Of a DNA stretch of 12,260 nt, positions 1 to 6,904 are shown piece by piece (positions within the stretch are counted from its first letter, which is position 1; each line of letters begins with the position of its first letter). A program made the translations under genes and the position numbers. The DNA comes from CAYXVU01 sp964468725 (GTDB taxonomy: Bacteria; Acidobacteriota; Blastocatellia; UBA7656). The notes under the pieces were generated by a model, which was not told the origin of the DNA, did not search any database, and saw only the letters and a list, made by a program, of their open reading frames with translations. Location of the stretch: the NCBI GenBank assembly GCA_964468725.1, contig CAYXVU010000180.1:1-12260 (forward strand), given 5' to 3'.

Positions 1-84
1 ACCGGATGAACGCGGGTCACGGATCGGCACGGATGATTCCCATAACATCGGATTACCAAGTTGGAGAATCTCTTGCGTCGCCAT
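1..84 (-). CDS. def: Peptide deformylase, N-terminal fragment (runs off left edge)
   Basis: Reading the minus strand from ATG at 84 gives an open frame of 28 codons to the window edge, beginning MATQEILQLGNPMLWESS and continuing VPIRDPRSSG. The pattern 'REIL-x-GxPxLR-x-x-x-PV' is the usual N-terminus of peptide deformylases, the metalloenzymes that remove the formyl group from new proteins in the cytoplasm. Here the Arg after PxL is replaced by Trp-Glu. An in-frame ATG at 90 is the alternative start. ATG 84 is preferred because GGTGAT lies a few bases upstream of it. The catalytic motifs (GxGLAAxQ, EGCLS, HExDH) lie outside the window, so the call rests only on the N-terminal pattern. A convincing promoter sits about 60 bp upstream. 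The gene is divergent from the small ORF at 199. Confidence 0.62.
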   Translation of the reverse strand, partial: MATQEILQLGNPMLWESSVPIRDPRSSG

Positions 85-145
85 TGACATCACCGTTGAT
101 CGAAATCAATTCGCGGAAATTTCGCTGTCTTTCCGCACGTCGGGC

Positions 146-173
146 ATTATACTAATCGCCTTGCCGGTCGCAA
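146..173 (-). promoter_or_regulatory. Sigma70-type promoter for the def-like gene
   Basis: On the minus strand a TTGCGA -35 box (173-168) and a perfect TATAAT -10 box (151-146) are separated by 16 bp. Transcription would start near 139 and give a leader of about 50 nt before the def-like start at 84-90. The same stretch read on the plus strand contains TATACT (148-153), which could serve the 83-residue ORF, but no good plus-strand -35 is visible. Confidence 0.55.
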
Positions 174-198
174 CAGTCTTTCGTTCGGGAGAGTCTGC

Positions 199-450
199 GT
201 GAGGGAACCGATTCGAATCGAGATCAAAAGCAAGTCAGAGTTTTGGCAGCGAGCCTTCCATGTCGAATGGCAAGATCAATACCCTGACCGTTTGCTGCCG
301 CGCATCGGCGATCAGTATCTGGCCGATGATGCATGGCTTGAAGACCTCAATCGAGTCGCCGAGCAAGTCTTTTGCGAAATCGTACTTGCGCCCGCAAACC
401 CGAATCGTCGAGAGTGGATTCGCACGCTCACCGGGCGCAAACGCGAGTGA
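199..450 (+). CDS. Small hypothetical protein, 83 aa
   Basis: I do not recognise this protein. It starts at GTG 199 with a GGGAGAG ribosome binding site (187-193) five bases upstream. That site, and the position between a divergent gene and a convergent operon, argue that it is real. The 83 residues are soluble-looking and highly charged, with four Trp (FWQRAF, VEWQDQ, AWLEDL, REWIR), no membrane segment and no signal peptide. The C-terminus is basic (TGRKRE). The stop codon is 12 bp from the stop of the convergent DUF1501 gene, and I see no clear terminator between them. Overlapping shorter reading frames in other phases look like shadows. A conserved small cytoplasmic protein is the most that can be said. 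Confidence 0.55.
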   Translation: MREPIRIEIKSKSEFWQRAFHVEWQDQYPDRLLPRIGDQYLADDAWLEDLNRVAEQVFCEIVLAPANPNRREWIRTLTGRKRE

Positions 451-462
451 AGTCGCTGCGCT

Positions 463-1755
463 TTAGTCTTGTAAAAACCCGATGTTCTCGAATTTACCGC
501 CGAGAATTTCGCTGCCATCCGCACCTAACCAGCTATCGAGAATTGTGGCATAGACGGCGCGAAAATCGACCGTGAATTTCGGATTGCCTGCAATGTCCAA
601 TTCGGTTGCTGCAAGCGAAGGATACTCGCCATACATGTCGCCTTTTATGGGGTTGCCGATGACCATGATTGGTGCGGTTGTGCCATGATCGGTTCCAATC
701 GAAGCGTTTTCATCCGGTCTGCGCCCGAATTCCGACCACTGCAAAATTACCACATCATCAGCTAATCCGTGTTCTGCCAGATCGGTGTAGAAGGCCTGGA
801 CGGCTTCGGAAAACCAGCGTAACAGGGTCGCATGCCAACCGCTGAATTTATTGACCTGTCCATTCGGATGATCGGCCTGATCGGAGTGAGTATCGAACCC
901 CCCCATCTGCGCGTAAGCGATCTGCATCTCCGGCATGGTCGTCAACATCTGCGCCAGCATCTTCAACCCGACCGCTAGAGGGTTGCGTTCGGGATAGACG
1001 ACGGATGATTGATACTTGCTGATCGAAGACTGCAATCGTTGCGCGCCGGTGAGCGCCTGCAAAGCCGCATTGTTAATTGAGGCGATGGCTTGATCGGGCG
1101 CAAATTGGCGGCTGGCGGCAAAGCTGAAAGCATTGACTTGATTGTTGGCATCATCCGGATAAGCTGGGTCTGTCAAAAAGTTATACAAGTCGAAGCTCAA
1201 AATGTTGGGGATGACGACTTGATTGGCGTTGAATGTCTTCGGCAATTCGATGCCGCCAGTTGATGCGGCTGGCAGCCCCGATCTGCCGATGAGGGCAATA
1301 TCCGCATACTTACCGAGCCACCCCTCCCGCTTCGTGCCGCTCAGTTCAGCGGTGTGCCAAATGTCCATCGAGAGGAAGTGCGAGAGGTTGGGATTCGGAT
1401 AGCCAATGCCGTTGATGATGGCAACCTTGCCTTGATCGTAGAGCACTTTGATCTCCGGCATAGCAGGGTGCAGTCCGAAGCGGTCTGTCAGAATCGTCGA
1501 ATGACCCTGACCGTCTCGCAATTCGTTTTCCCGAAAAGCCAAGCTTGGCCGAAGTTCATAATACCGCGCGTCGGTGTAGGGGATGACCGTGTTGTGGCCA
1601 TCATTTCCGCCCGCCAGTTGGATAATGACGAGTTTGCGACCATCAGCAATCGGCGACTGCGCTCTGGCATTACGGAGGAAGATGCCGGGCGCAACCAGTC
1701 CGACGGTGACGGCTCCCATGCTTTGTTGAATGAACTTTCTTCGGGTCACAGGCAT
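463..1755 (-). CDS. DUF1501 family protein, Tat-exported
   Basis: This 430-residue protein belongs to the DUF1501 family, whose fold is related to the alkaline phosphatase/sulfatase superfamily. Its reaction is not established. The N-terminus carries a twin-arginine signal: TRRKFIQQS at residues 4-12, a hydrophobic stretch at 14-27, and a likely cleavage after ARA at 32. The folded protein is therefore expected outside the cytoplasm. Family landmarks follow in order: GGNDGHN at 49-55, GGFDTHSDQ at 285-293, SEFGRR at 341-346 and GTDHGT at 354-359, with the His/Asp residues expected of a metal-binding site. The length is normal. It is the second gene of a two-gene operon with DUF1800, a pairing common in Acidobacteriota, Planctomycetota and Proteobacteria. 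An AGGAGG site five bases before the ATG supports the start. Confidence 0.93.
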   Translation of the reverse strand: MPVTRRKFIQQSMGAVTVGLVAPGIFLRNARAQSPIADGRKLVIIQLAGGNDGHNTVIPYTDARYYELRPSLAFRENELRDGQGHSTILTDRFGLHPAMPEIKVLYDQGKVAIINGIGYPNPNLSHFLSMDIWHTAELSGTKREGWLGKYADIALIGRSGLPAASTGGIELPKTFNANQVVIPNILSFDLYNFLTDPAYPDDANNQVNAFSFAASRQFAPDQAIASINNAALQALTGAQRLQSSISKYQSSVVYPERNPLAVGLKMLAQMLTTMPEMQIAYAQMGGFDTHSDQADHPNGQVNKFSGWHATLLRWFSEAVQAFYTDLAEHGLADDVVILQWSEFGRRPDENASIGTDHGTTAPIMVIGNPIKGDMYGEYPSLAATELDIAGNPKFTVDFRAVYATILDSWLGADGSEILGGKFENIGFLQD

Positions 1756-1760
1756 GGTTT

Positions 1761-1767
1761 CCTCCTA
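1761..1767 (-). promoter_or_regulatory. Shine-Dalgarno of DUF1501 overlapping the DUF1800 stop
   Basis: On the minus strand the DUF1800 stop TAG (1767-1765) shares two bases with a perfect AGGAGG (1766-1761), which sits five bases before the DUF1501 ATG at 1755. Ribosomes ending DUF1800 stop on the next gene's binding site, so translational coupling is likely. Confidence 0.8.
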
Positions 1768-3204
1768 ATGCAACTGAAACTCGGACAGACTCAGGATGAG
1801 GTGAATCAAGCCGCGTATCTTTTTATCAGCGGTCAGGTCATCGCGTTTGTAGCCAACCAAATTTCCTTGCGCGTCTTTTTGCAGATAGTCTTCCAGCATT
1901 CGCCGGGTTTCGGCGTCCACTTTGAGTGAGCCAAGCGTCGAAAGCAGCTTTTTTACCGTCTTCTTTGGGGTCTTCTTCGCCATACTCTTTACCAGGTCAT
2001 GGGAGAGATAGAAGCTCGGAAGGGGATTCGGAGGTGGCCGATTGACGGCCAGAAAATCGGCGAAGGTGTAGCGATTGAGTAACAATGCCGTGTTGATCCA
2101 GCCGAGTTGTTGATTCCAACCTGCCACATCGGGCGGATTGAACAGTTCCTGACCGAGCAGAGTGGTAAACAGCGCCAGATGATTCGGGTTGTTGCGGTAG
2201 GTGCCGGGAATAACCTGCGCGCCAAGCATGCGAATCGCGCCGACGACGAGTTGCACCGGAGACTTGACGAGCGCGCTCCGCGCTCGCGCGCTAAAGAATT
2301 GATCGGAGGTGAAGATGGCGCTCATCAACTCTCTAATGGAGTGATTGCGGTTGGTATAAATATCGGTGAACTGTTCAATGGTGGCTTTGTCGGCGGCGCT
2401 TGAGGTGAGCGGGTAGACGAAGAACTCGAAGAGTTGGGTCACCAAAAATCGCGGTGTTGCGCGGCGCGCCGCTATCAGAGAGAGTACATCTTCGCCGCCG
2501 AAATTTGCCGTCTGACCGTATATCGTCTTCACGTTGTTATCGTGTTCGGGAGGATTGACGAAGAAGCGATAGTCGAACGGATCGGCCTGCGGGCCGCGCG
2601 GCCCGAAAAATTTCCAACCCGTAAAGGCGCGGGCAATCTCTTTGACATCCTGTTCGGAGTAATTCGGCTGACCGGTAACGACATCGGTAATTCCCATTGA
2701 AAAGAGTTCTTGCAGCTCGCGTCCGAAATTCTCATTGGGCGCGCCTTTGACATTTGAAATGCCGTCCAACCAGATCAGCATCGCCGGGTCTTGTGCAAGT
2801 TTGAGCAGGAGAGTATCGAAGCGGACGAGGCAATTTTCGCGCAGTGTCCGATTCTGAATGAACATGAAGACTTCGGGAACTTTGTTGATCGAAGTGGCAA
2901 AATGGTTATGCCAAAAGAGCGTCATCTTCTCTTCAAACGGGCGTCGTGTAAAGACCATGCGGGTCAGCCACCAACGTTGCAGTTCTCCGCGATGAAAGCG
3001 AGTGAAGTCGAAAGGGTCGGAAAAATCGAAGCTTTCGGCAAGGATGCGCTCCATCTCATCATTGTTTACCTGTTGGTAGTCGAGCAACGAATCAACGGCG
3101 CTTGCCGCGCTGCGTCCAACAAGGCTGTTGACCTCTGCGGAGTTGCCGCCAAATCCCATGCGGGAGAGAAGGTGGAAGGCATCATCGTAGGTCAAATTAT
3201 CCAT
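1765..3204 (-). CDS. DUF1800 family protein
   Basis: This 479-residue protein is a DUF1800 member. Recognisable pieces are the N-terminal HLLSRMGFGG (residues 11-20), the WHNHFATS segment, WLDGISNVKGAPNENFGREL followed by QELFSMGI, and YSEQDVKEIARAFTGW. The central NENFGREL-QELF signature is diagnostic for the family. Its biochemical role is unknown. It is nearly always encoded beside a DUF1501 protein, which suggests the two act together. No export signal is visible at the N-terminus, unlike its partner. A basic KKTPKKTVKK stretch lies near the C-terminus. The ATG at 3204 has a GGAGG-type site about seven bases upstream. It is the first gene of the operon, with nine bases between its stop and the DUF1501 start. 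Confidence 0.92.
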   Translation of the reverse strand: MDNLTYDDAFHLLSRMGFGGNSAEVNSLVGRSAASAVDSLLDYQQVNNDEMERILAESFDFSDPFDFTRFHRGELQRWWLTRMVFTRRPFEEKMTLFWHNHFATSINKVPEVFMFIQNRTLRENCLVRFDTLLLKLAQDPAMLIWLDGISNVKGAPNENFGRELQELFSMGITDVVTGQPNYSEQDVKEIARAFTGWKFFGPRGPQADPFDYRFFVNPPEHDNNVKTIYGQTANFGGEDVLSLIAARRATPRFLVTQLFEFFVYPLTSSAADKATIEQFTDIYTNRNHSIRELMSAIFTSDQFFSARARSALVKSPVQLVVGAIRMLGAQVIPGTYRNNPNHLALFTTLLGQELFNPPDVAGWNQQLGWINTALLLNRYTFADFLAVNRPPPNPLPSFYLSHDLVKSMAKKTPKKTVKKLLSTLGSLKVDAETRRMLEDYLQKDAQGNLVGYKRDDLTADKKIRGLIHLILSLSEFQLH

Positions 3205-3555
3205 GCATCACCCTCCAGAAAATCGCTGACATCGAATCCCTGCAGGCATCATCTGATGTCTGTTTGAACTGATAACCGGCTGTAGGACGCGATTATACTC
3301 GATACCCCATCACTCAAGCACTACGTTTTTCAGATGCAGCAAGGTGCAGGAAATTCTTTTCTGCCGCTTTACCTGCTTGTTTGGTTTTGAAACCGATTAT
3401 GAGCCTGCGGGAGAGCTGATAAAAACTTGGCGTGACAATTGAGAAGAGTGCGAGAGTGCGAAAAAAATACAACCCGCAATTCAGGTACGCTTCATCCTCA
3501 TACTTGCAGAGGCGTGATGTCGGCAGGCAAGATGCAGGTTATCGAAAGTCAGGTT
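3205..3555. other. Divergent intergenic region between DUF1800 and tgt
   Basis: About 350 bp with no convincing gene. It should carry promoters for both directions. A perfect TATAAT reads leftward at 3297-3292. A weak palindrome GGTTT-TG-AAACC lies at 3383-3394. The tgt reading frame stays open upstream to 3439, but that stretch codes for an Arg/Cys/Thr-rich sequence unlike Tgt and is probably untranslated. No RNA gene is apparent. Confidence 0.6.
3292..3317 (-). promoter_or_regulatory. Possible promoter for the DUF1800-DUF1501 operon
   Basis: The minus strand has TATAAT at 3297-3292, about 88 bp before the DUF1800 start. The best upstream hexamer, TTGAGT at 3317-3312, is only 14 bp away, shorter than the usual 16-18, so the -35 assignment is doubtful. 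Confidence 0.35.
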
Positions 3556-4731
3556 ATGGATCATCAATTCAGGTTTGAAAGGCTATCTGCTGACTCAACG
3601 ACGCACGCGCGTACCGGGCGCATTACTACCGCGCATGGTTCGATTGAAACGCCTGTCTTTATGCCCGTCGGTACTGCCGGAACCGTTAAAGCCCTCACCC
3701 AAGAGATGTTGGAGCAGATGGGCGCAAAGATCATTTTAGGCAACACCTACCATCTCTTTTTGAGGCCAGGGCATCAGCCGATAAATCGGTTAGGGGGGCT
3801 CCACAAATTCATGTCATGGTCGCAAGCGATTCTTACCGATAGCGGCGGCTTTCAGGTCTTCAGTCTCGGCCCCTTGCGGCGTATCAGTGAGGCGGGTGTC
3901 GAGTTTCAATCGCACTTGGATGGGGCGCGTCATTTTCTGACGCCCGAAAAATCTATGGAGATACAGGCGGCGCTCGGCTCTGACATCGTGATGGCTTTTG
4001 ATGAATGCACACCATATCCGGCGACTCGCAAAGAGGCATTGCATTCGCTCGAACTGACGACACGATGGGCGCGGCGGTCGAAAGAGCATTTGCGGATGAT
4101 TCACAGTGATGCGGTAATGGCAGACCCCCCTGATTGCAAAATCGTCAATCCGACCCAAACCCTCTTTGGCATCAATCAAGGCAGCATCTACCCGGATTTA
4201 CGCGAGCAGTCGTTGGCGGAATTGGTCGAAATCGGTTTTGATGGCTACGCAATCGGCGGACTATCGGTTGGAGAAGAGAAGAGTGCGATGTTTGATATCG
4301 TGTCGTATATCGCGCCGCGCTTGCCTGCGGAGTGTCCTCGGTACTTGATGGGCGTCGGCACACCGGAAGACATTGTTGAAGCGGTTGCTTGCGGTGTCGA
4401 TATGTTCGATTGTGTTATGCCGACACGCAACGCTCGCAATGGCCAGTTGTTTACCAATCACGGGCGTATCAACATCAAAAACCAACGCCATAAAGAAGAC
4501 CACCGCCCGATTGATGAAGCCTGCCCTTGTCCGGTCTGCCAGCGTTACAGCCGCGCTTATCTGAATCATCTCTATCGCAGCGGCGAGATTTTAAGTTCGA
4601 TTTTGAACTCGATTCACAACATAAGCTTCTACCTTGACACCATGTCACGGATGAGGCAAGCTATCACGCTTGGCGCTTTTAGCGAATTTCGGAAAACATT
4701 TCTGAGCAACCTCGCACGCGGACAGGACTGA
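3556..4731 (+). CDS. tgt: tRNA-guanine transglycosylase (queuine/preQ1 exchange)
   Basis: Tgt swaps guanine-34 of tRNAs for Asp, Asn, His and Tyr with preQ1, the key insertion step of queuosine synthesis, in the cytoplasm. From ATG 3556 the protein has 391 residues, slightly longer than the usual 370-380. Visible landmarks are TPVFMPVGTAGTVK near 32-45, DSGGFQVFSL at 95-104 (first catalytic Asp, D95), GGLSVGE at 234-240, and MFDCVMPTRNARNG at 283-296 with nucleophile D285. The zinc site is CPCPVC (C323, C325, C328) plus H354 in IHNI. The start is uncertain: in-frame ATGs at 3517 (AGAGG upstream) and 3532 are alternatives. ATG 3556 fits the family N-terminus best. The neighbours yajC, secD and secF follow in the order also seen in Escherichia coli. 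Confidence 0.96.
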   Translation: MDHQFRFERLSADSTTHARTGRITTAHGSIETPVFMPVGTAGTVKALTQEMLEQMGAKIILGNTYHLFLRPGHQPINRLGGLHKFMSWSQAILTDSGGFQVFSLGPLRRISEAGVEFQSHLDGARHFLTPEKSMEIQAALGSDIVMAFDECTPYPATRKEALHSLELTTRWARRSKEHLRMIHSDAVMADPPDCKIVNPTQTLFGINQGSIYPDLREQSLAELVEIGFDGYAIGGLSVGEEKSAMFDIVSYIAPRLPAECPRYLMGVGTPEDIVEAVACGVDMFDCVMPTRNARNGQLFTNHGRINIKNQRHKEDHRPIDEACPCPVCQRYSRAYLNHLYRSGEILSSILNSIHNISFYLDTMSRMRQAITLGAFSEFRKTFLSNLARGQD

Positions 4732-4800
4732 ACCTCGCCAATAGATTCGGACCGTTGCCCCCGCGGCGGAATCGCCAAATGAGAGCGTCAAAAACCATCA

Positions 4801-5166
4801 ATGATCATGACAACTACGAACAGCCTTTTGCTTCTCCTCTTTCAAGGTCAGTCGCCGGGCATCTTTGGCGCGCTGATGCCGATGGTCATCATCTTCGCGA
4901 TCTTCTATTTCCTCGTCATCCGACCGCAACAGAAGCGACAGAGGCAGGCGCAGCAAGAGCGCGATAACCTGCTCAGTTCATTGAAGGTTGGAGACAAGGT
5001 CATTACCACAGGCGGCATCTTCGGGACGATTGCGGCAGCGCGCGACAACTCTTTGACATTGCGCATCGCCGATAAAGTCTCTATCGAAGTGTTACGTTCC
5101 GCCATTTCCGGTTTGCAATCGTCTGAAATTAAAGAGTCTGACGCCTCAAAAGAGGCTTCGAAATAG
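4801..5166 (+). CDS. yajC: Sec translocon accessory subunit YajC
   Basis: YajC is a small single-pass inner-membrane protein that associates with SecD and SecF at the SecYEG translocon. The 121-residue product has a short hydrophobic start, one clear membrane helix at about 22-40 (ALMPMVIIFAIFYFLVI), and the classical RPQQKRQ boundary at 41-47. A charged coil and the conserved LKVGDKVITTGGIFGTI (61-77) follow. The Ser/Lys-rich tail (EIKESDASKEASK) is not conserved in the family. Length is normal. The ribosome binding site is weak: GAGAG lies 15 bases before ATG 4801, and a second ATG at 4807 is possible. It sits 69 bp after tgt and 21 bp before secD, probably in one transcript. Confidence 0.94.
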   Translation: MIMTTTNSLLLLLFQGQSPGIFGALMPMVIIFAIFYFLVIRPQQKRQRQAQQERDNLLSSLKVGDKVITTGGIFGTIAAARDNSLTLRIADKVSIEVLRSAISGLQSSEIKESDASKEASK

Positions 5167-5187
5167 GTCTTCACAGGATTTGGTTTT

Positions 5188-6843
5188 ATGGGAAGAAAGC
5201 TAAGAAATCGTGTTTTGCTGATCCTTCTGGTAACTATCGGTGGTCTGTATTTAACCTTCCTGCCCCATACGCGCAGACCGGGAGTCAAGGACTTCACGAG
5301 TTGGTCGCAGGTGAAGCAGAATCTCTCCGAAAATATCAAACTCGGACTGGATTTGCGCGGCGGCAGCCACCTTGTCTTACAGGTACAGACCGATCAAGTG
5401 ATCAAGATCAACGCGCAAAAGATCTCCGAAACCATGCGCGCCAAACTGCAAGAGAAGGGCATCCCTTTTACGGAAGTCAATGGCAATACGACGCCCGGTG
5501 AGATCACCATCACGGTTCCCGATGCCACGCGCAATGGCGATATCGTCAACGAGATGGAGAGCATCCTCGGCATCGAATGGAAATCGAGCGAACGCGGCAA
5601 CACGATTGTCTATACCCAAGATGCCCTCGCTCAAAAAGATTTGCGCGAGCGCTCGACCGAGCAGGCCTTACGGATCATTGATAATCGCCTCAATGCCTTT
5701 GGTGTGGCCGAATCTACTACACAACGGCATGGCGGCGAGGGTGCCTACCAGGTTCTCGTCCAGATGCCGGGTGTTGATGACCCGGAACGAGTGAAGAATA
5801 CGCTCAACGCCGATTCCAACCTCGAACTGAAGCTGGTTGCCAAAGGCACTCAACTGCCCTATGCCACGAAAGAGGCTGCGGAAGCTGCTATGAGGACGCA
5901 ACCCGGCGGCGAAACGCAATACGAAGTCATCTTCTATCGCGAACGCGCGGGGGGAGACGGGAGCGCCGCGCAAGAAGGATGGGGGATTGTTGAAAAGACG
6001 CCGGTCGTCACCGGACTGGATATGCGAGATGCTCGCCCCATGGCCGATCAGTATGGCGGGGCACGCTATCACATTGGGTTTTCGTTGACCCCGGATGGCG
6101 CCAAACGCTTCTCCGATGCAACCGGCAAGAACATCGGCGAACGTCTCGCCATCATTCTCAATAATGAGATCAAATCGGCTCCGACCATTCAGGGACAGAT
6201 CAGCGATAACGGCCAGATCACAGGGAATTTCACGCAGCGGCAAGCTGAAGATTTGGCATTAGTCTTGAAATCAGGAGCGCTGCCCGCAAAAGTCGTCTAT
6301 CTGGAAGAGCGAACCGTTGGGCCATCGCTCGGCGCTGATTCGATTCGCCAAGGGGTGACGGCATCCATCGTCGGGCTGTTAGCCGTCGTCGTCTTCATGC
6401 TCTTCTACTACAAACTCTCCGGCGTGAATGCTGTGTTAGCGTTGGTGCTGAATTTGGTGCTGTTGTTGGCTGTCATGGTGATCTTCGGCGCGGTATTGAC
6501 CTTGCCGGGCATTGCGGGTGTGATCTTAACCATCGGTATGGGGGTAGATTCCAACGTCTTGATCTTCGAACGCATCCGCGAAGAGTTACGCAGCGGGAAA
6601 AACGTCGCCTCGGCGGTAGATGTCGGGTTCAACCGGGCCTTTTTGACGATTATTGATACGCACGTCACAACCATCGTTTCGGCGATCTTCCTTTTCGTCT
6701 TTGGAACCGGCCCGATACGCGGATTTGCCGTCACTCTCGTAGCCGGTTTGCTGGCGAACCTGTTTACAGCGGTCTTCGTGTCAAGAACCATCTTCATGTG
6801 GCACCTGAGCCGCAAGGAGCGCGTTGAATCGTTGAGTATCTAG
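5188..6843 (+). CDS. secD: Protein translocase subunit SecD
   Basis: SecD pairs with SecF to form an RND-type membrane protein that uses proton flow to pull or release preproteins on the periplasmic side of SecYEG. This 551-residue copy has the family layout: membrane helix 1 (about 8-25), the LGLDLRGGSH motif at 52-61, and a large periplasmic domain that includes TPVVTGLDMRDAR (271-283). Five further membrane helices fill 385-540. The RND signature GVDSNVLIFERIREE lies at 452-466, where D454 matches the conserved proton-pathway aspartate. Length is within the normal bacterial range. A CAGGAT site lies about ten bases before the ATG. The next gene is secF, 61 bp downstream, so SecD and SecF are separate chains rather than a fused SecDF. 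Confidence 0.97.
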   Translation: MGRKLRNRVLLILLVTIGGLYLTFLPHTRRPGVKDFTSWSQVKQNLSENIKLGLDLRGGSHLVLQVQTDQVIKINAQKISETMRAKLQEKGIPFTEVNGNTTPGEITITVPDATRNGDIVNEMESILGIEWKSSERGNTIVYTQDALAQKDLRERSTEQALRIIDNRLNAFGVAESTTQRHGGEGAYQVLVQMPGVDDPERVKNTLNADSNLELKLVAKGTQLPYATKEAAEAAMRTQPGGETQYEVIFYRERAGGDGSAAQEGWGIVEKTPVVTGLDMRDARPMADQYGGARYHIGFSLTPDGAKRFSDATGKNIGERLAIILNNEIKSAPTIQGQISDNGQITGNFTQRQAEDLALVLKSGALPAKVVYLEERTVGPSLGADSIRQGVTASIVGLLAVVVFMLFYYKLSGVNAVLALVLNLVLLLAVMVIFGAVLTLPGIAGVILTIGMGVDSNVLIFERIREELRSGKNVASAVDVGFNRAFLTIIDTHVTTIVSAIFLFVFGTGPIRGFAVTLVAGLLANLFTAVFVSRTIFMWHLSRKERVESLSI

Positions 6844-6904
6844 TCCGCATTACTATGCGACGGCGCGAGGAGCAGAGTACAGGCTTTGATTTGAATGGAG
6901 TTTT

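Noticed and set aside
1354..1929. 191-residue open frame on the plus strand
   Set aside because: It lies antisense to DUF1501 and the end of DUF1800, whose protein families are clearly recognisable. The product has no family features.
3264..3299. Plus-strand promoter for tgt with TTGAAC and TATACT
   Set aside because: The 24-bp spacing is too long for a sigma70 promoter. The TATAAT of the opposite strand explains the same bases better.
3439..3555. Longer Tgt start at TTG 3439 giving 430 residues
   Set aside because: The extra N-terminal residues are Arg/Cys/Thr-rich and unlike Tgt. The family normally begins a few residues before the FRFERL-type start, which fits ATG 3556.
5668..6243. 191-residue open frame on the minus strand
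   Set aside because: It is a shadow of secD, which is strongly conserved in the other strand over the same bases.
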